From positions 88,419,001 through 88,483,000 of the forward strand of contig NC_134106.1 in assembly GCF_040939455.1 (NCBI RefSeq): DNA of 64,000 nucleotides, given 5' to 3'. Below the pieces are notes generated by a model that saw only the letters and a program-made list of their open reading frames with translations, did no database searches and was not told the origin of the DNA. This stretch comes from Microcebus murinus. Taxonomy: Eukaryota; Chordata; Mammalia; Primates; Cheirogaleidae. Shown here one piece after another: positions 49,731 through 62,734 of this stretch; positions within the stretch are counted from its first letter, which is position 1; the number at the start of each line of letters is the position of its first letter. A program made the position numbers and the translations under genes.

Positions 49731-50261
49731 GTTTTCATCTTCCACTGTTGTAGCTGATAAAGGTTCTATTCAGGTGATCAATATTGCCAGCACAGATAAT
49801 TTCAGGCACATAAAATGCATCTCCACAAAGTGTCCTTTGCTTGAAAGGGCTGATGCACTTAGGCTGAACAGGTGCTGAGCTGGGAGGCAAGAGCTGGGTC
49901 CCAGACCTGAGCTCAGCCTTGACCTCCATGTGACCTTGAGCAAGTCACAGACATACTCTAAGCCTCATTTACAACGGGAAATGATTGGATCATAAATTAT
50001 AAGATCTTTTAATATCTATGTAAAACATGAAGGTTTCAGAGAATTAAGAAACATATTAACGCTTGTTTGTCATGGCAAGATACTAGTGTGCAAAATTCCA
50101 AATCAAACAGTTGCTTTTAGAAGTTAAGCACAAAGTTTTGTCAAGTGTGTCAGAATCAGTCTATTCTTTCAGAGGTTAAAAATAGTGACATATAAGAGTT
50201 TCTCCATCATTTTCTTCTAGAATTCTTATAGTTTCATGCCTTAGGTCTAAGTCTGTTATCC

Positions 50262-50312
50262 ACCGTAAACGTTTGTACCCTTGTAATATGCTGGAAAAAA
50301 AAAAAAAAAACC
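50262..50312 (+). mobile_element. Short L1 3' end with A-tail
   Basis: 'taaacgtttgtacccttgta' and 'atatgctgg' followed by a run of about 17 A. It matches the ends of the L1 copies at 35870 and 55138, so this is a very short 5'-truncated insertion. Confidence 0.65.
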
Positions 50313-50562
50313 CGATAGTGACATGTATTGAATTTCCAAGCTGCTGAGGTTTTCTTCATAAGGGAGGTAGGGGGTAAATAATACAATCTTTAGTGGGAAA
50401 AATGACTGTTTCCTTGGGTTGGTCCTCTCAAACTGCACTTGCTATGATTGTATTCAGATCATATTTAGCTCTCATTTACTGATTATTAATTGAGCACAGG
50501 ATCTGATTAAGAGGTGGATCAGTCAGACTAGGGAACAATTCATAAAGAGAAAAAAGCATTAT

Positions 50563-50900
50563 ACTATTACAGACTGAATGTCTGTGTTACCCCCAAATTC
50601 ATATGATGTTATTAAAGGTGGGGCCTTTGGGAGGTAATTAGGTTATGAGTCTGACGACCTCTTAAATGAGATTAATGCCCTTCTAAGAAGAGGCCAGAGA
50701 GCTAGTTCACTTTCTTTCTGCCATTGAGGATACAATGAGAAGTTCACAGTCTGCAAGCAGTGAAAGGGCCAGGACCCAACCATGCTGGCACCTCCCGGCC
50801 TCCCAGCCTCCAGAGCTGTGAGAGGCAAGTTTCTGTTATTTATAAACCACCCAGTCTATGGTACTTTGTTATAGCAGCCCAAGTTGACAAAGATAAGCAT
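50563..50900 (+). repeat. MLT1-type MaLR LTR
   Basis: 'tattacagactgaatgtctg', 'gtggggcctttgggaggtaa', 'ccatgctggcacctcccgg', 'cctccagagctgtgagaggc' and 'tggtactttgttatagcagc' are in order. Confidence 0.9.
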
Positions 50901-51737
50901 TGTGTAAAACAAAATATACCACGAGAAGAAGCCTTTCAGCTTGGGGTGTGTCGTGGGATAAGATTTTCCATATTTCCACTCCAAAGGGGCAGTTTAGGGA
51001 CACTCGAGGCTGGATGGAGGTGGTTTGCTCCAGGGTTTTTCCTGCTTAAGTGATGTAAGCTTGGGAGTAAGGAAAATTATTTAGGACAACCGAGGAAGGC
51101 TGAGAGCTGCCATGGGGGTCCAGCTTCCTGGTTTTTGCCACGTATCACACTCGACCTCTCCCTAAGGAACTGGGGAAGCAACCTTTGAAGAACATCAGGC
51201 TGGGAGAGAAGCACCTTATCAGCTTGCCCAGAGTACACACAATTCAGAGTCCAGACACAAGCAGACAGGCAGCACATCAGGCACTTGGGAATTGGAGACA
51301 AAGTTGTCACCCGTCCTGCCCCTTCCCTTAAACAACTCATGGCCATACAGGGTGTATGGTGTGGACAGGGAACAATGCAGAGGGAAGGCAGACAATCAGC
51401 TGTGATTACATTAGGGTTAGGGCTGTGAGGGGACTAAAGACAAGCTGCTTGTGAGTAGGGCAGAGAGATTCATGGATAATGTAACTATAATAGACACATA
51501 CGCATCACACATAAAAACCATTCTGGTCTTATTAATGTGTTATGAAATAAGAAGAACTCTAAGAAAGCTACGTTTAGAAACGGTTTGTTTTATATTTCAA
51601 AATCAAAGAGACATGGGTAATCTCTTAATAAGTATTTCTTCCTCTAACTCTTAGAAGACAAAGATGTTGGGGGAGGGAAGGAAGAGCAAGTAGGAGGCTG
51701 CATGAGATAGGCTTTCTTTTTCTTTTTTTTCTTTCTT

Positions 51738-51848
51738 AAAGTCTACAGCACCGGGTATTCCCAGGCAGTCTCCTATCCAAGTGCTAGCCATCCTTAACCC
51801 TGCTTAGCTCCTAAGACCATGCGTGTTCTGGGTGGTATGGGTACAGAC
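51738..51848 (-). pseudogene. RNA5S pseudogene: Retroposed 5S ribosomal RNA pseudogene
   Basis: Read on the minus strand it has 'gtctgtacccataccaccca', 'gagctaagcagggtt', 'gcacttggataggagactgc' and 'ctgggaatacccggtgctgt', the 5S rRNA order, in about 111 bp (5S is about 121). A tail rich in A and AAAG follows on the minus strand. The 11-bp direct repeat AGATAGGCTTT flanks the unit at 51705-51715 and 51850-51860, showing retroposition rather than a genomic 5S unit. Internal promoter boxes carry substitutions, so transcription is unlikely. Confidence 0.92.
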
Positions 51849-52929
51849 AAGATAGGCTTTTCTCTTTTGCTTCTTCTTTTGCAGTCTCCACTGGATTTGA
51901 CAGGACCTTAGTAGGGCTCACTCATAAAGTACTTGATTTCAGCTCCTTCAGAGAGAAATCTAAGGCATAAAACCTTTGTGTGCATGCGAGAGTATGTGCA
52001 CATGTGCGTTTCTGTGTGATGGCTCCAATGATGAGCTATGTTTTCAAGACTTCCAGCTACTGGCACACCCTCTTAAGGCCATCAGCGCATTAACGAAGCT
52101 AGCAAATGCCTCAAGGTCATGCAATTTTTCAACCCATAGGATATTTCCACGAAGATGAGATCTCAGAGGTATCTGAACAATGAAACTAACTGTGGCTGCC
52201 TTGGTCAATAAGTCACATTGCTTTTCTACTTTATCAACCACATTCGCTTCCCCAACAAGCTGGTTTGAACACACAGGGCTGGGTTTGTATTCCAGATGGT
52301 TACCAAAACTAAACCAGCACAGTCATTAGTGTTCAACATGCCACGGAAAATAAGTAGGTTTGGCCAAAGAATGATGGTATGGTTTAAGTTAAATGAGGCT
52401 TTCAAGACTGTGTTGAGATTTCTGGATTAGCTTTCCATAGTCTTTCTTCAAATGCTCAGATTTGTAGGTAAAGAGACTTTTAATACTGTGAGTCACTAGT
52501 ATTAAGAAGTAACTTTTTCTTGCAATTATTATCCTCCTTCCTCCCTTCTGCAATATAAAACTAGCAAATTCAGACACTTCCTAGGGTAAATGTCATTTGC
52601 TCAGGACACAGGTAGTCAGGCCTCATACGTGCAGGCTCTGTAGGCATTACCCAGGAATACACGAAGAAGATGGGGTCCCATCCCAGGGAGCTTACTGTTT
52701 AAGGCAAAAGATGCACATGGAAACTAACACCACCAATCTAATGTGATGAAGCAGGCTATGAAATAGGCATGATTTTATCAACTTAAAGGAGGATGGGAAG
52801 AAGAAATTTGGGATATGGTTCATGGAGAAGACACCTGAGAAAAAGAGAAAAACAAAGTTCAACACTTTTAACTAAAGTCCAAGTTGAAGTATATAAATAA
52901 GAAAAAAGAGACATAAATGGAGTGGTGTG

Positions 52930-53175
52930 GGAAGATCAAAGCAATTGGATCTAAATCACCTTGGTTTTAAATCCTGAGTTAGTTATGTGCTCTTGGAAAT
53001 GCTACTTTTCTCTGTGGGCCTCATTTTCCCATCTGAAGAAAGGGAATATTGCCTACTCTTTTGGGTGTCCATAACGATTAAATAAAATATTATAGAAAAA
53101 ATTATCCTAGCCCACCTGACACATGGGAGACTCCCAATAAATAGTAGCTCAGTGGTATTCATTCAATAAATAATA
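52930..53175 (+). repeat. MIR SINE
   Basis: 'ggtgtgggaagatcaaagca', 'tctgtgggcctcattttccc' and 'cacatgggagactcccaata' match MIR. Confidence 0.75.
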
Positions 53176-55137
53176 GCTTGAAGAGAAAATGAAAGAGCAG
53201 TATTAGTAATAATTTAGGTTTTATAACTAGTCGTGTCTGCTTAAATTGTCATAAGGAAAGAAACTACAACATTCTGAAAATTGACAAGAAGAAAACATTC
53301 TTCAGTGAAAGCACAAAACCGTTGCTGCATTGAGAGCTACACAGGGACAGATGACAGAGGAAAAACATAATAAAAAGCATAAAGTGGCTCTTAGTCTAGT
53401 GTTTTTAAAGGACACTTATTATAAGACAATTAGCCTTTGTGCTGCCTTTAGTGGAGAAAGCTTAAAGAATTACTCAAGTTATAAAAAGTAGCAGGTGATG
53501 ACAATCTTAAGCACATGTATGGGTTTGCTTAAAGCAGTGGGGCCTCCTGGCCTCTGTACCCAGAATTCCACCAAATGGCCCCGATTTGGTGGAATTTCCA
53601 ACCCAGAGCCCCTCTGCTGCTTTTGTTGGAATTTGTGTGGCCAAGGAAACATGGCTGGGAGTCAGAGCAGGCAGGAGCAGGTTCTACTTGTAAGACCGGA
53701 AGTGTAAAGACGTCCCTGGAACAGGTCCTGCATGGCTGGGGAAAAGCTGATGCACATCATCGGAGAGCTCAGGAAAGGGCAGGGCACAGGTGACACTGGC
53801 CTTATCCAGAAAATATTTTCTTGAGTCACTTTCGTTCCTTTACGAGGTGCCAAAAGACAGCTGCCAATCTGAACTCAGGAAATATGACCTAAAATACCAG
53901 CTTCCCCTCAAAGACTCTCACTTGCCAACTGCCATGACTGAAGGCCCCTCCTTCCAGCCCCTGTCCCCTGACCAATCCATAGTTCGGGCAGTGACCCAGC
54001 ACTAATACCCTGGACCAGGCGTGATGGGGATGAAGGGCTTTGCCTTGCTCCCCGGAAGCTGTTTCCTGAGGAATGCAGCCAAGTCAACAAGTGATTATAA
54101 CAATGTCACCTGCAAATTAAGGATCTGCCTCACTCAGGACACACTAGGTTAGGTTAAGTTACATACCACATCTCAGCACTTCCTCCCCGTGGCTGCTTGT
54201 CCCACAAGGGTTGGTGGCAGGACTCTGCTTACTCGAGTCTCACAGAGACCCAGATAGAGCAGCTGCTGCCCTGAGTCCTGCAGGTGGCCAGGCTGGACGC
54301 GGGGAGAATGTGCACAGAGCATGGGCTGGCTGTGACGGTTTCAGGCCTGGTGACCACATGGCAGGGCCGTCCCCCTCACATTCACAGGGCCATGCTGAAC
54401 TTCAACTAGGAGGGAAAGCCCAGTCCTGCCAAGGGCCTAGAAGAGAGAGATCCACTGTGATTACCACACAAGCAATGATTTGCTGTGAGATGGGGAGGCA
54501 GTGGGTCAGGAGAGCATCCAGACAGACCTTAAAAGGATGATGCAGTCTGAACCTGATGAGAAAAGGTTCCAGGCAGAGGGAACAGCATGTGCAAAGCGTG
54601 TGAATATCTACATCTTGATTTATCTGAGCACAGAGGACGGTCCTGTGGTCAGATTATGAGGTTGTATGTATAGGATGGAGAATGGCAAGGGTTGATGCCT
54701 AAAAAATTAGAATGTGACTGCTATCCTGTGAAACTTCCATTTTAGCACTAACTTTATCATAAAAAAAATAAACAGTAAAAGAAGAGCTAGCTTTCAAGCA
54801 CCCACTATGTATGTGCATTAAACACTCCAAATTAATTAAATGCATTATCACATTTAATCCTGATGACTTTATGAAATGGAGGGTATTAGAGTCTGTGGAT
54901 TTTCATTCAACAATTATTTCTCAAGTGCTAACTGCTAGGCATTGGTTCAGGCTGGGTACAGATTTGGGGGCTCTAGACAAAGTTCTCATCCTCCTATAAT
55001 TTAATCTATTGAAACAGATTAAACATTAAATAAATGGAATGGGTGAAAATGCATAATTAAAAAAGAATACATAAGTTTAACATGTACTTACTAGCAAATT
55101 GGTATTAACGGATCAATACCTAAGTGGACATATAGGA

Positions 55138-55335
55138 TTAATATATATCAGGTGTCGGGAGGGTGGGAGGGGGGAGGAGGGAATGGGTATAAAAAATCAC
55201 AACGAGTAAATTGTACAACAGTTGGAGGATGGACACACTTGAAGCTCTTACTAGAGGGGGGGGGAGGGCATGGGCAATATATGCAACCTTAACACTTGTA
55301 CCCCCATAATATGCAAAATAATACATAGGTTTAGA
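55138..55335 (+). mobile_element. L1 3' end, lineage-type
   Basis: 'caggtgtcgggagggtggga', the G-rich 'ggggggaggagggaat', 'gatggacacacttgaagctc', a second G run (about 55255-55268) and 'cttgtacccccataatatgc'. The same landmarks recur at 35870 and 50262. No A-tail or target duplication is clear here. Confidence 0.8.
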
Positions 55336-56339
55336 GAGACTATTAACTTGCCCAAGGTGATATTGCAATGAAGCCACATGGCTGAGACTTCATCTCTTCT
55401 AGCCTCTGAGTCCTGCACGTGAACACCAATGCTGTAAACAATGGGAATTCATGGAACACCCTGCATCGGGAGATAGAGTAGGGGCCTGATTATACTTGTG
55501 TTTTACTAAGATTGCTCTGGTCAGTGGGAGAGATTAACACAGAGAAATACTGCAGGTTGCAAACAGTTATAAAAGTTGCAGAGCTAGGGAGAAAAACACA
55601 AACGGAAATCAGAAAGAGACAAGATTGGTATTTTAGCCGAAGATAGCAATAAAAGAGAAGTCAGGAAGCTCAGCAGGATCAATTACCAATTGCAATATAC
55701 AAACATAAGTGTAATAGTTGCCCAAAGGCAAGAAGGATTGATTCAGAGTTACCATATTCAATTAATTTTCCTTTTTCATTGCTTCAAATGTCTTTGTGCC
55801 TCAGTTTACTATTCTATAATTTTTTTTTTATTAATGTGGGCATGTAACCTAGTTTGTGGCTCAAAGAATCTCAAGGAAAATCAGGTTTTTTTTATCTGAT
55901 ATGGAACAAAAATACTTGCCACCAGGTACTGAAATGATTATTTGAATACAAACTATGATAAAGATTATTTCTCCTCTGTCTTGCAGTGGAAACAGATATT
56001 CATGACATATTTCTCATCATATTTATCTGTTATTTGAATAACACTTGTTTAAAAAGTAAAAACAAAAACAAGAATCTCAAGGGAAAAAAATCTTCTGGAG
56101 GCTTTTAAGAAAGATTTCCCTCTCCGATTAAAAGAAGAGAAGTTGCCCCAATTTGCTCTCTTCCTATGTTAGAGCAGAGTGATGAGATCAGATGCTTGGG
56201 GACACTGTGGCCCTGTCACCACCTAGAGGGGAGGATCAGCCAGAAGTAGCAGGTGGACTGAAAGGCAACAAGCGGCTAGGTCCATGAGGACATTCCTAAT
56301 CTGCTTTTCAATCAAAACCAGGCTAACCAGCAAGAAAAA

Positions 56340-56545
56340 TTAATCATTACTATTAGGTGCCACAATATAGACACTGAATTATGTACTAGGCTCTTTAATG
56401 GTTGCTTTGCATACATCATAAAATGTGATTCTCATAGCAAAAGTCCACAGGGCTGTATGTTTGCATTTTATAGATAAGGCAGCCACGTTTCAATGAAGCA
56501 AAATCATTTCTCCAATGTCCAATAGTCGAATAATACACTCCCTTC
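56340..56545 (-). repeat. MIR SINE
   Basis: 'ctaggctctttaatggttgc' and 'tgcattttatagataaggca' match reverse MIR. Diverged. Confidence 0.6.
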
Positions 56546-57599
56546 TACATCAGGAAACAGTCTCTTGTGCCCAGAGTCACCATGAACTCCAGAGTGCTTG
56601 GGGAACGGAGCTCTGGCCCCAGAGATGAGCCTGTGTGGCGGCATGACTGATGGGGTTGGACCCGTCACCCCAGAAATGATCAGTTCATGCAGTGCATGCA
56701 GATGGGGCTTAGAGACAGGATTCCCTGAGCAAACCCTTTCTTAAGGAGGAATCGGGGCAGAAGAGATAATACCCTGAAACTCTTTTATGATGGTTGAAGT
56801 TCAGCTAATAGAAATCTGGGACCACACCACACAAAACCCCCACACAGTAAGAGTACCACGAGGGACACCGGGTCTGTCCCTCCACAAGATGGCACTCGGA
56901 TCCCTTGTCTTCCATTTTCATCTGCGGTTTTATGTTGTCACAGAAACAGAACAGGGAGAAAGGCAGAGGCTTCACTGTTTCCATAGCACTTCATGTTGAC
57001 CATTACAGTTCTGTGTCTTTTCATCAAGGTCATGGGGCATTAAGTTGTGGTCCCGAGAAGCCCCTGGGGCAGGGAGAGGGCGTGACATTCACCTAAATGA
57101 CTGCATTGGGACTTACTCAGGTGCTGCCCAAGACTGTGCTGTCACGAAACATCACCGGACTTTCATGCTCCTTAAACCCCTTTGTCTGTTGTCCACGGCT
57201 GTTCTGTCCACTGGTCTTGCCTTCCTCTTCTTCCCTTTCTCTCCTTGTACTTTATCTCATCATCTAACCACTCCTTCCATATCTTTTCTACATTGCTGCT
57301 TCTCATCTGTTGGCCCAGAAAATGAATAAGGTTTGCTTGAATTATATAAAATAAGACTAAAGAAACAATGGACAAAAGGCTGAGATACTCTCCATGAATA
57401 TGATGTATGAGATTTAGTTTCTTGTCTCTGTGATATGACATTGAGTTTGTAATCCAAAGGCCATCCTTGCTTTCTCTTATCTTATTGATAGCATCTTTTC
57501 TTTTCTTTCATGCTAACTGTGAACCAGGCAGAAGAGAATGGGCACAAGAGAATGTCCCCCTGATTTAGAAGGAGGTATATTATTTGAAGTATTAGACAT

Positions 57600-57870
57600 T
57601 AAGGAAATGATTTTGCTTCATTGAACCTTGGTTGCCTTATCTGTAAAATGGAATTATACATTCTTATGGACTTTTGCTGTGAGAATCACATTTTATAATA
57701 TATGCAAAGCACCATATAAATGCTTGACATAACTTATTCATTTAATAATGTACATGAAACTATCTTTTGCTATAATTTTAATTATGCCCATTTTGCAAAT
57801 GTGGAGACTGAGGCTTACAAATATGAAGTAATTCACCTCCTATGGCCTGCCGGAGAAGTAGCCTAGTGGA
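57600..57870. repeat. Two MIR fragments in opposite orientation
   Basis: 57610-57735 (plus) has 'cttatctgtaaaatggaatt'; 57770-57865 (minus) has 'tgcccattttgcaaatgtgg' and 'agactgaggcttacaaatat'. Confidence 0.6.
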
Positions 57871-58751
57871 TTCTAGCCAGATTTCTCTGGATAGTTAAGT
57901 GTTTATGCTAACCATGATGGGCTTATGACTTTTTTCTGGTCCAAAGTCCATATAAACACACTGCTAGTAAGCAGCTCAGGTTAAATGAGGAGTTATTAAT
58001 ATTATATCCATCAGAAACTGGTTATTTCTACATGCAATACCTCATTATTGAAGAAAGCATAAAACTCTGCTTTGGAAAGTTTATATGCAACAAAATTCTT
58101 GTTAATTTATTTCCCCATCAGATTATTACCTGAAATGGAAACACAACATTTTCACAGCCTTCCTCAGAACAACATGCTCCAGCAGTCTCAGGGGAGATCT
58201 AGGATTCAATTTATAATCTGAGGTCATCTACTTGGGAGGGAGGGAATCTGAAAGGCTCTCTAACAGTTTTATTAGCTTTGGATTCATCTGATGCAGGAGC
58301 AATTTCAGGTGTAAGTTTTCAAAGCACAAAGTATCCCTTCAGTGCACTCAGTGGAGCCCTTGTGTGAGCCTGGCCTTTCTAATTCCAGCTCTACAGTAAC
58401 CAGCTTGGAGCAATATTTGTATTAATAAGGCACTGTCTTGGTGGACTGAACACTACCCTGGTGGCCCCACAGGGTTGAAATAGATGAGAAAGAATAGGGC
58501 TCACTTATTAAATGCACAAAGACTGCTGTTTTGCTCTATGCTTGTTTTTCTCCCTTTAGCAAACAAATAAGCTTGCCTTGGTTCCAGCGTTCTTTTACTT
58601 AGCTCACCAAGGAAAACTCCCTTTGGACCATACCCCACCTCCCCATAAGTCATAAGTCATTTCACCTTCGAAGTTACACTGTTCTCTTTCTCTAACTTCC
58701 TCTGGTTACTAAAACTTTGAGAAAAGTAATCTTTCAGAATTGTTACCATAT

Positions 58752-58925
58752 GATGTTTGTTTAATAAAATACAGGATGCCCAGGTAAATTTAAATTTCAG
58801 ATAAACAATGACTAATTTCCTAGTATTTAGTATCTGGGACATAGCTATACTGAAACATTATTTGTCATTTATCTGAAATTCAATTGAACTGGGTGTCCTG
58901 TATTTTTATTTGCGATCAATAAATC
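58752..58925. repeat. Palindromic MITE (MER53-like)
   Basis: The left arm 'aaatacaggatgcccaggta' and 'aaatttcagataaacaatga' are answered at the right by 'tcatttatctgaaattcaat' and 'actgggtgtcctgtattttt'. The arms are near reverse complements over about 75 bp, forming a long imperfect palindrome. Confidence 0.85.
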
Positions 58926-58949
58926 TGGCAACTCTATATAAGAAGAACA

Positions 58950-59095
58950 TAACTCCTATTGAGCATCATGCCAGGTACTTCATTTCGGCAATCTCCTTTA
59001 ATACTCATTAGAACTGAGAAAATTGAGGCTCCCAAATTTGTCTATTTCTCAGGGTGACACAACCAGTAAGGACCAGGCCAGAAACTCCAACAGCC
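58950..59095 (-). repeat. MIR SINE
   Basis: 'gcatcatgccaggtacttca' and 'aactgagaaaattgaggctc' match reverse MIR. Confidence 0.65.
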
Positions 59096-60658
59096 ATGTC
59101 TTCCAAAGTCACGTTCTTCCTACCACAAGAATAACTCCAATATCTAATCCCAGAAATCTGTAACTGACACCCCTCCACTCCTCGTTCCTAACCTGGAAAC
59201 TGGGAAAAATCTGGTTTGAGAAGTAATTTAAGAAAAATGCAAGCCAGTTTTCCAGAGGAGGCTCTCAGCCCACACTCACTCCCTGCCACACAAGTATTTA
59301 TTTTTCTGAGCACAGCTAGGCGAGCATGCCTTTTCATTTCAGCTGCATCTGCAATCACCTTTTTCCCACTGTATTTTAACTGCTGATACAGAACTTTGAT
59401 TTACTCTCCTAAACTAAAGAGTGAAGACATTTACATAAAACAACCTATTGCGGGGTGTATGTGTACCTAATATGCAGGAATTCTAAGGGAAATTCGACAA
59501 GACATAAAATGCTGAAAATGGAAGTTCCTGAGGGATAAAAGGAGACTTGAATGTTTTAAATCTAAGTGTATTTCTTCACTTATAGAAAAAAATGGGCTAC
59601 TCAGTCCTCCAGGGATTTAACAAATCTCTACCTTTAACGATTTGCTCACTGCAGGGAGAGAATCATGACTGTGGATCCAGAGTCTGCCTCTTTCGCTCTT
59701 GCTATCTAAGAAAAGCTGCTTCACTTCTGGGCCTCAGTTTCCTTAAATATAAAATGAGGATGGTAAGAGCTCTTCTGCTGCTCTTCTAGAACCAGTGATG
59801 GGAGACAAAAATGACGGCGGATATTATCACATTTTCTGAAAGTAAGGAATTATCGTCACTACATTCTTTTCATGCCAGAGCGCTTCTGCACGAGCAGACC
59901 AGGATCTACTCAGCAAAGGGCTTGTGTTAATGTGCCAGTTATTCAGCTGGATGGACCACATTGGGAATCCCTAAAATAGACAAATGAGTTCTCGACAAGG
60001 GTTTGAGGGCTACACAAATTTAGACTGTGTTTTATCATACTTCTTTGGCTTTTCTCTCCATGTCTCTCTCTTCTCTGAAATATTTCTCCCCCTCTGAAGC
60101 CTTCCCTTGATTTCCTCAGACAGAAATGCTGACTGTTTGTTCTTTTCTGAGCAACTATTTGGAACCAGACACACTGTTCTGGAAACTGGAGCTAACATAA
60201 ACCGCCTGGCCCCTGCTCTCGTGGAGCATATATTCTGGTGGGGGAGTTGGAGATAGTATTCAAGTGAACCAATCGAGTATCGAGATGACTCCAGAGAAGC
60301 CTATTTGCTGCACAATTATGCAACAGAAGGAATTATTGCTATGAAAGAAAGAAATAGGATGATGAAAGGGGAATATTCTTGGGATGATCTGGCTAATGAG
60401 ACAGAAGCTTGCTAATTTGTCAGACTCCCATCCTAAACTGTAAATTCATCAAGAACAAGAACTATTAATTTCCTGCACAACTGCCCTGCCGACGACAGTC
60501 AGTATCAAAGGTTGGGACAGATTTGGGAGAGGGTGTGTCAGAGTCTCAAAGGGCAGAAGTACACTTCATACTTGGAACGATTTTTTAAAAAATATTTTGT
60601 TTTCATAAGGAAATTTTGTAATAATAAAAGTCATTGCCAGATAAAGAAAGTAAAGCCT

Positions 60659-60678
60659 CACACACACACACACACACA
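60659..60678. repeat. (CA)n microsatellite
   Basis: About 10 CA units. Confidence 0.9.
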
Positions 60679-60869
60679 AATCTCCACTGATGATAGGAGT
60701 CAGGTTTAATGTGTGTTGAAAAGCACAGATCAAAATTGGTCCTGGCACAAAACTGATGCTCAGTTAAAAAGGTGCTGAATGTCAGAATTCTGAGCATGGA
60801 TACTTCACAGCTAAGGCATCCTTACCACACTGCTCCATTACGGTCGTTAGCTAATCATTTGTGATCATG

Positions 60870-61000
60870 TGTCAATATCTTCTGTGCTGGCCTAAATTTC
60901 CTTGAGGACTGGCCCTTGATTGGTTTTGTTCACCAATGTATTCTAACACGTTGTGCAATGCTTGGCACATGGTACATAATAAACGTCCTCAATAGTCAAT
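60870..61000 (+). repeat. L2 LINE 3' end
   Basis: 'tccttgaggactggcccttg', 'cttggcacatggtacataat' and 'aaacgtcctcaatag' match the L2 3' terminus. Confidence 0.7.
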
Positions 61001-61269
61001 TTCATAAAATTGAGAATACAGCCCAATATGGGGTAATTAATGCACAAATGTAATTCCCAGAATATAATCAAGGATCCAAACTCCCACAGGTAAAAATCCT
61101 TTATGTCAGACAAGGCCACTTGGCCTTGGTTTTGTTGAGCCAGAGACTGAACAACTACAGGTGTCCCCCCCCCCCAGGCTATAGGCCTAAGCCTCCCCCA
61201 ACCCAGTACCCTGACATTTCCTATCACCTTCCCCTGATTTGTTTGGGTTTTTTTGCTTGTTTTTCTATC

Positions 61270-61440
61270 TAAGTAGGAGAGATTTTGCTTATCTATCTTG
61301 CTTTTTGTCTGTCTCCCTCCACTAAAAGATAAGCACAAGGACCAGGATTTCCATCTGTTTTATCCCCTGCTGTGTCACCAGTGAGCAGAACAATACTTGG
61401 TACAAGGATGGAACTCAATAAACATGTGTTAAAGGAGGAC
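61270..61440 (+). repeat. Second L2 LINE 3' end
   Basis: 'taagcacaaggaccaggatt', 'ttatcccctgctgtgtcacc' and 'ggaactcaataaacatgtgt' match the L2 terminus, 400 bp from the first. Confidence 0.7.
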
Positions 61441-62734
61441 ACGTGATCCTTGTAACTTCTTACAGAGGCCAGGACAAGAAAACCCCACGCACACTGTAGA
61501 TGTGAACTGTAACTAACTAGAGCACTGTCTATACTGCACTCTTGCCTGGATATTTTGGGTAACTGATTCTTCTGAATCTCATACTCCGATCAAATTTCCT
61601 TTCCATCCCTGGAAACCAGAGCCCATAAATGGGAAGGCCTGTGCCGCAGATTTGAGGTCTACCTACAGAAGCGTTTGCTTTGGCCCACATGGTGTTATCT
61701 AGAAATATAGAATTAGCCGCTGGCACTTAAGTCAGTAGACTCCACATTAAACTGTGAATTCACAGTTTATCTTGAAAATACAAAACCAGATTTGGCACGA
61801 CCAGGCGTGATTCCCACCTGCAGCCCCTAGTCTGGGCCTGGCCTACAACCACGCCCCTTACTCAGCCACCCGCCCAGGGCCTAGTCCATGCGGACTGTCA
61901 CTTTCCTGGCTGCTGAAAGCCTTTGAGTTTGCGACCCCTGCTGGAAAACTACCAAAAAGCACATAACATAGAGGAAAAAAACAAAAAATAAAAATGCCCA
62001 TTGGGCTCTATTTCTGTTATGTTCAGGCTATTCCTTGGAACAATGATGTATTCATTTTTCCAGACATCGGGTAGTAGCACATAACTATCGAGAAACTATA
62101 GCCTAGTAGATATTATCCTAACGACCTGAAAAAGCTATAGACTTAATTCCCCATGGGTAGAGGAAGCTGAGAATGCTTCATGCTGGAGACAGGCCTGAAG
62201 ATGAATTGTGAGAGGCTGTGCACCAGCCGGTTACAATTCTGGCTAACTCAGAGAGAAAAGGAATTTGCTCGAAGACTAAGGGTTGCCTCTAGGAATTGGT
62301 GAGAAGCTGAGCAGCCAGGATTGGAAGGAACGAAGGGAACCTGAGCACCAGGGAACATCTCAAGCTAGTGCCGAAGGAACGGTACCCGCTGGGACCACAC
62401 CCTGGGACACCAATGCTGCTGACGCCACCTGATTCACCCCCTAAGGTGGCAAATAAACACGAAACTGTCCCTGTGTCCTTTAGCTAGTCCCTCAAGATTC
62501 CAGGCTCCAGGTGGGATCATTCAGCTAAGTTCTAGTTCAGGGTTGGAAGATATGGACAAGGAGAAACACCAGCAAACAAACAAATCAACAAATAAAAAAA
62601 AAAAAAAACCTCTATGGAGGGAGGGTGTTGTTTCCTAAATAAGAGGGTGTTTGGCTGTTCAGCACTTTCCAACCACTTAACAGGGAATTAAGTGGAGATG
62701 GAGGGAGAGAGTGTAACAAGCAGAACAGCAGAGT

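Noticed and set aside
51738..51848. Functional 5S rRNA gene
   Set aside because: The body is short and substituted, has an A-rich tail and is flanked by target duplications, so it is a processed copy.
54211..54540. 109-codon open frame in a G+C-richer patch
   Set aside because: The local base composition favours long ORFs. I saw no homology, no splice sites and no CpG island.
60943..61338. 131-codon open frame, minus strand
   Set aside because: It crosses antisense L2 sequence and an 11-base C-run (61165-61175), with no recognisable domain.
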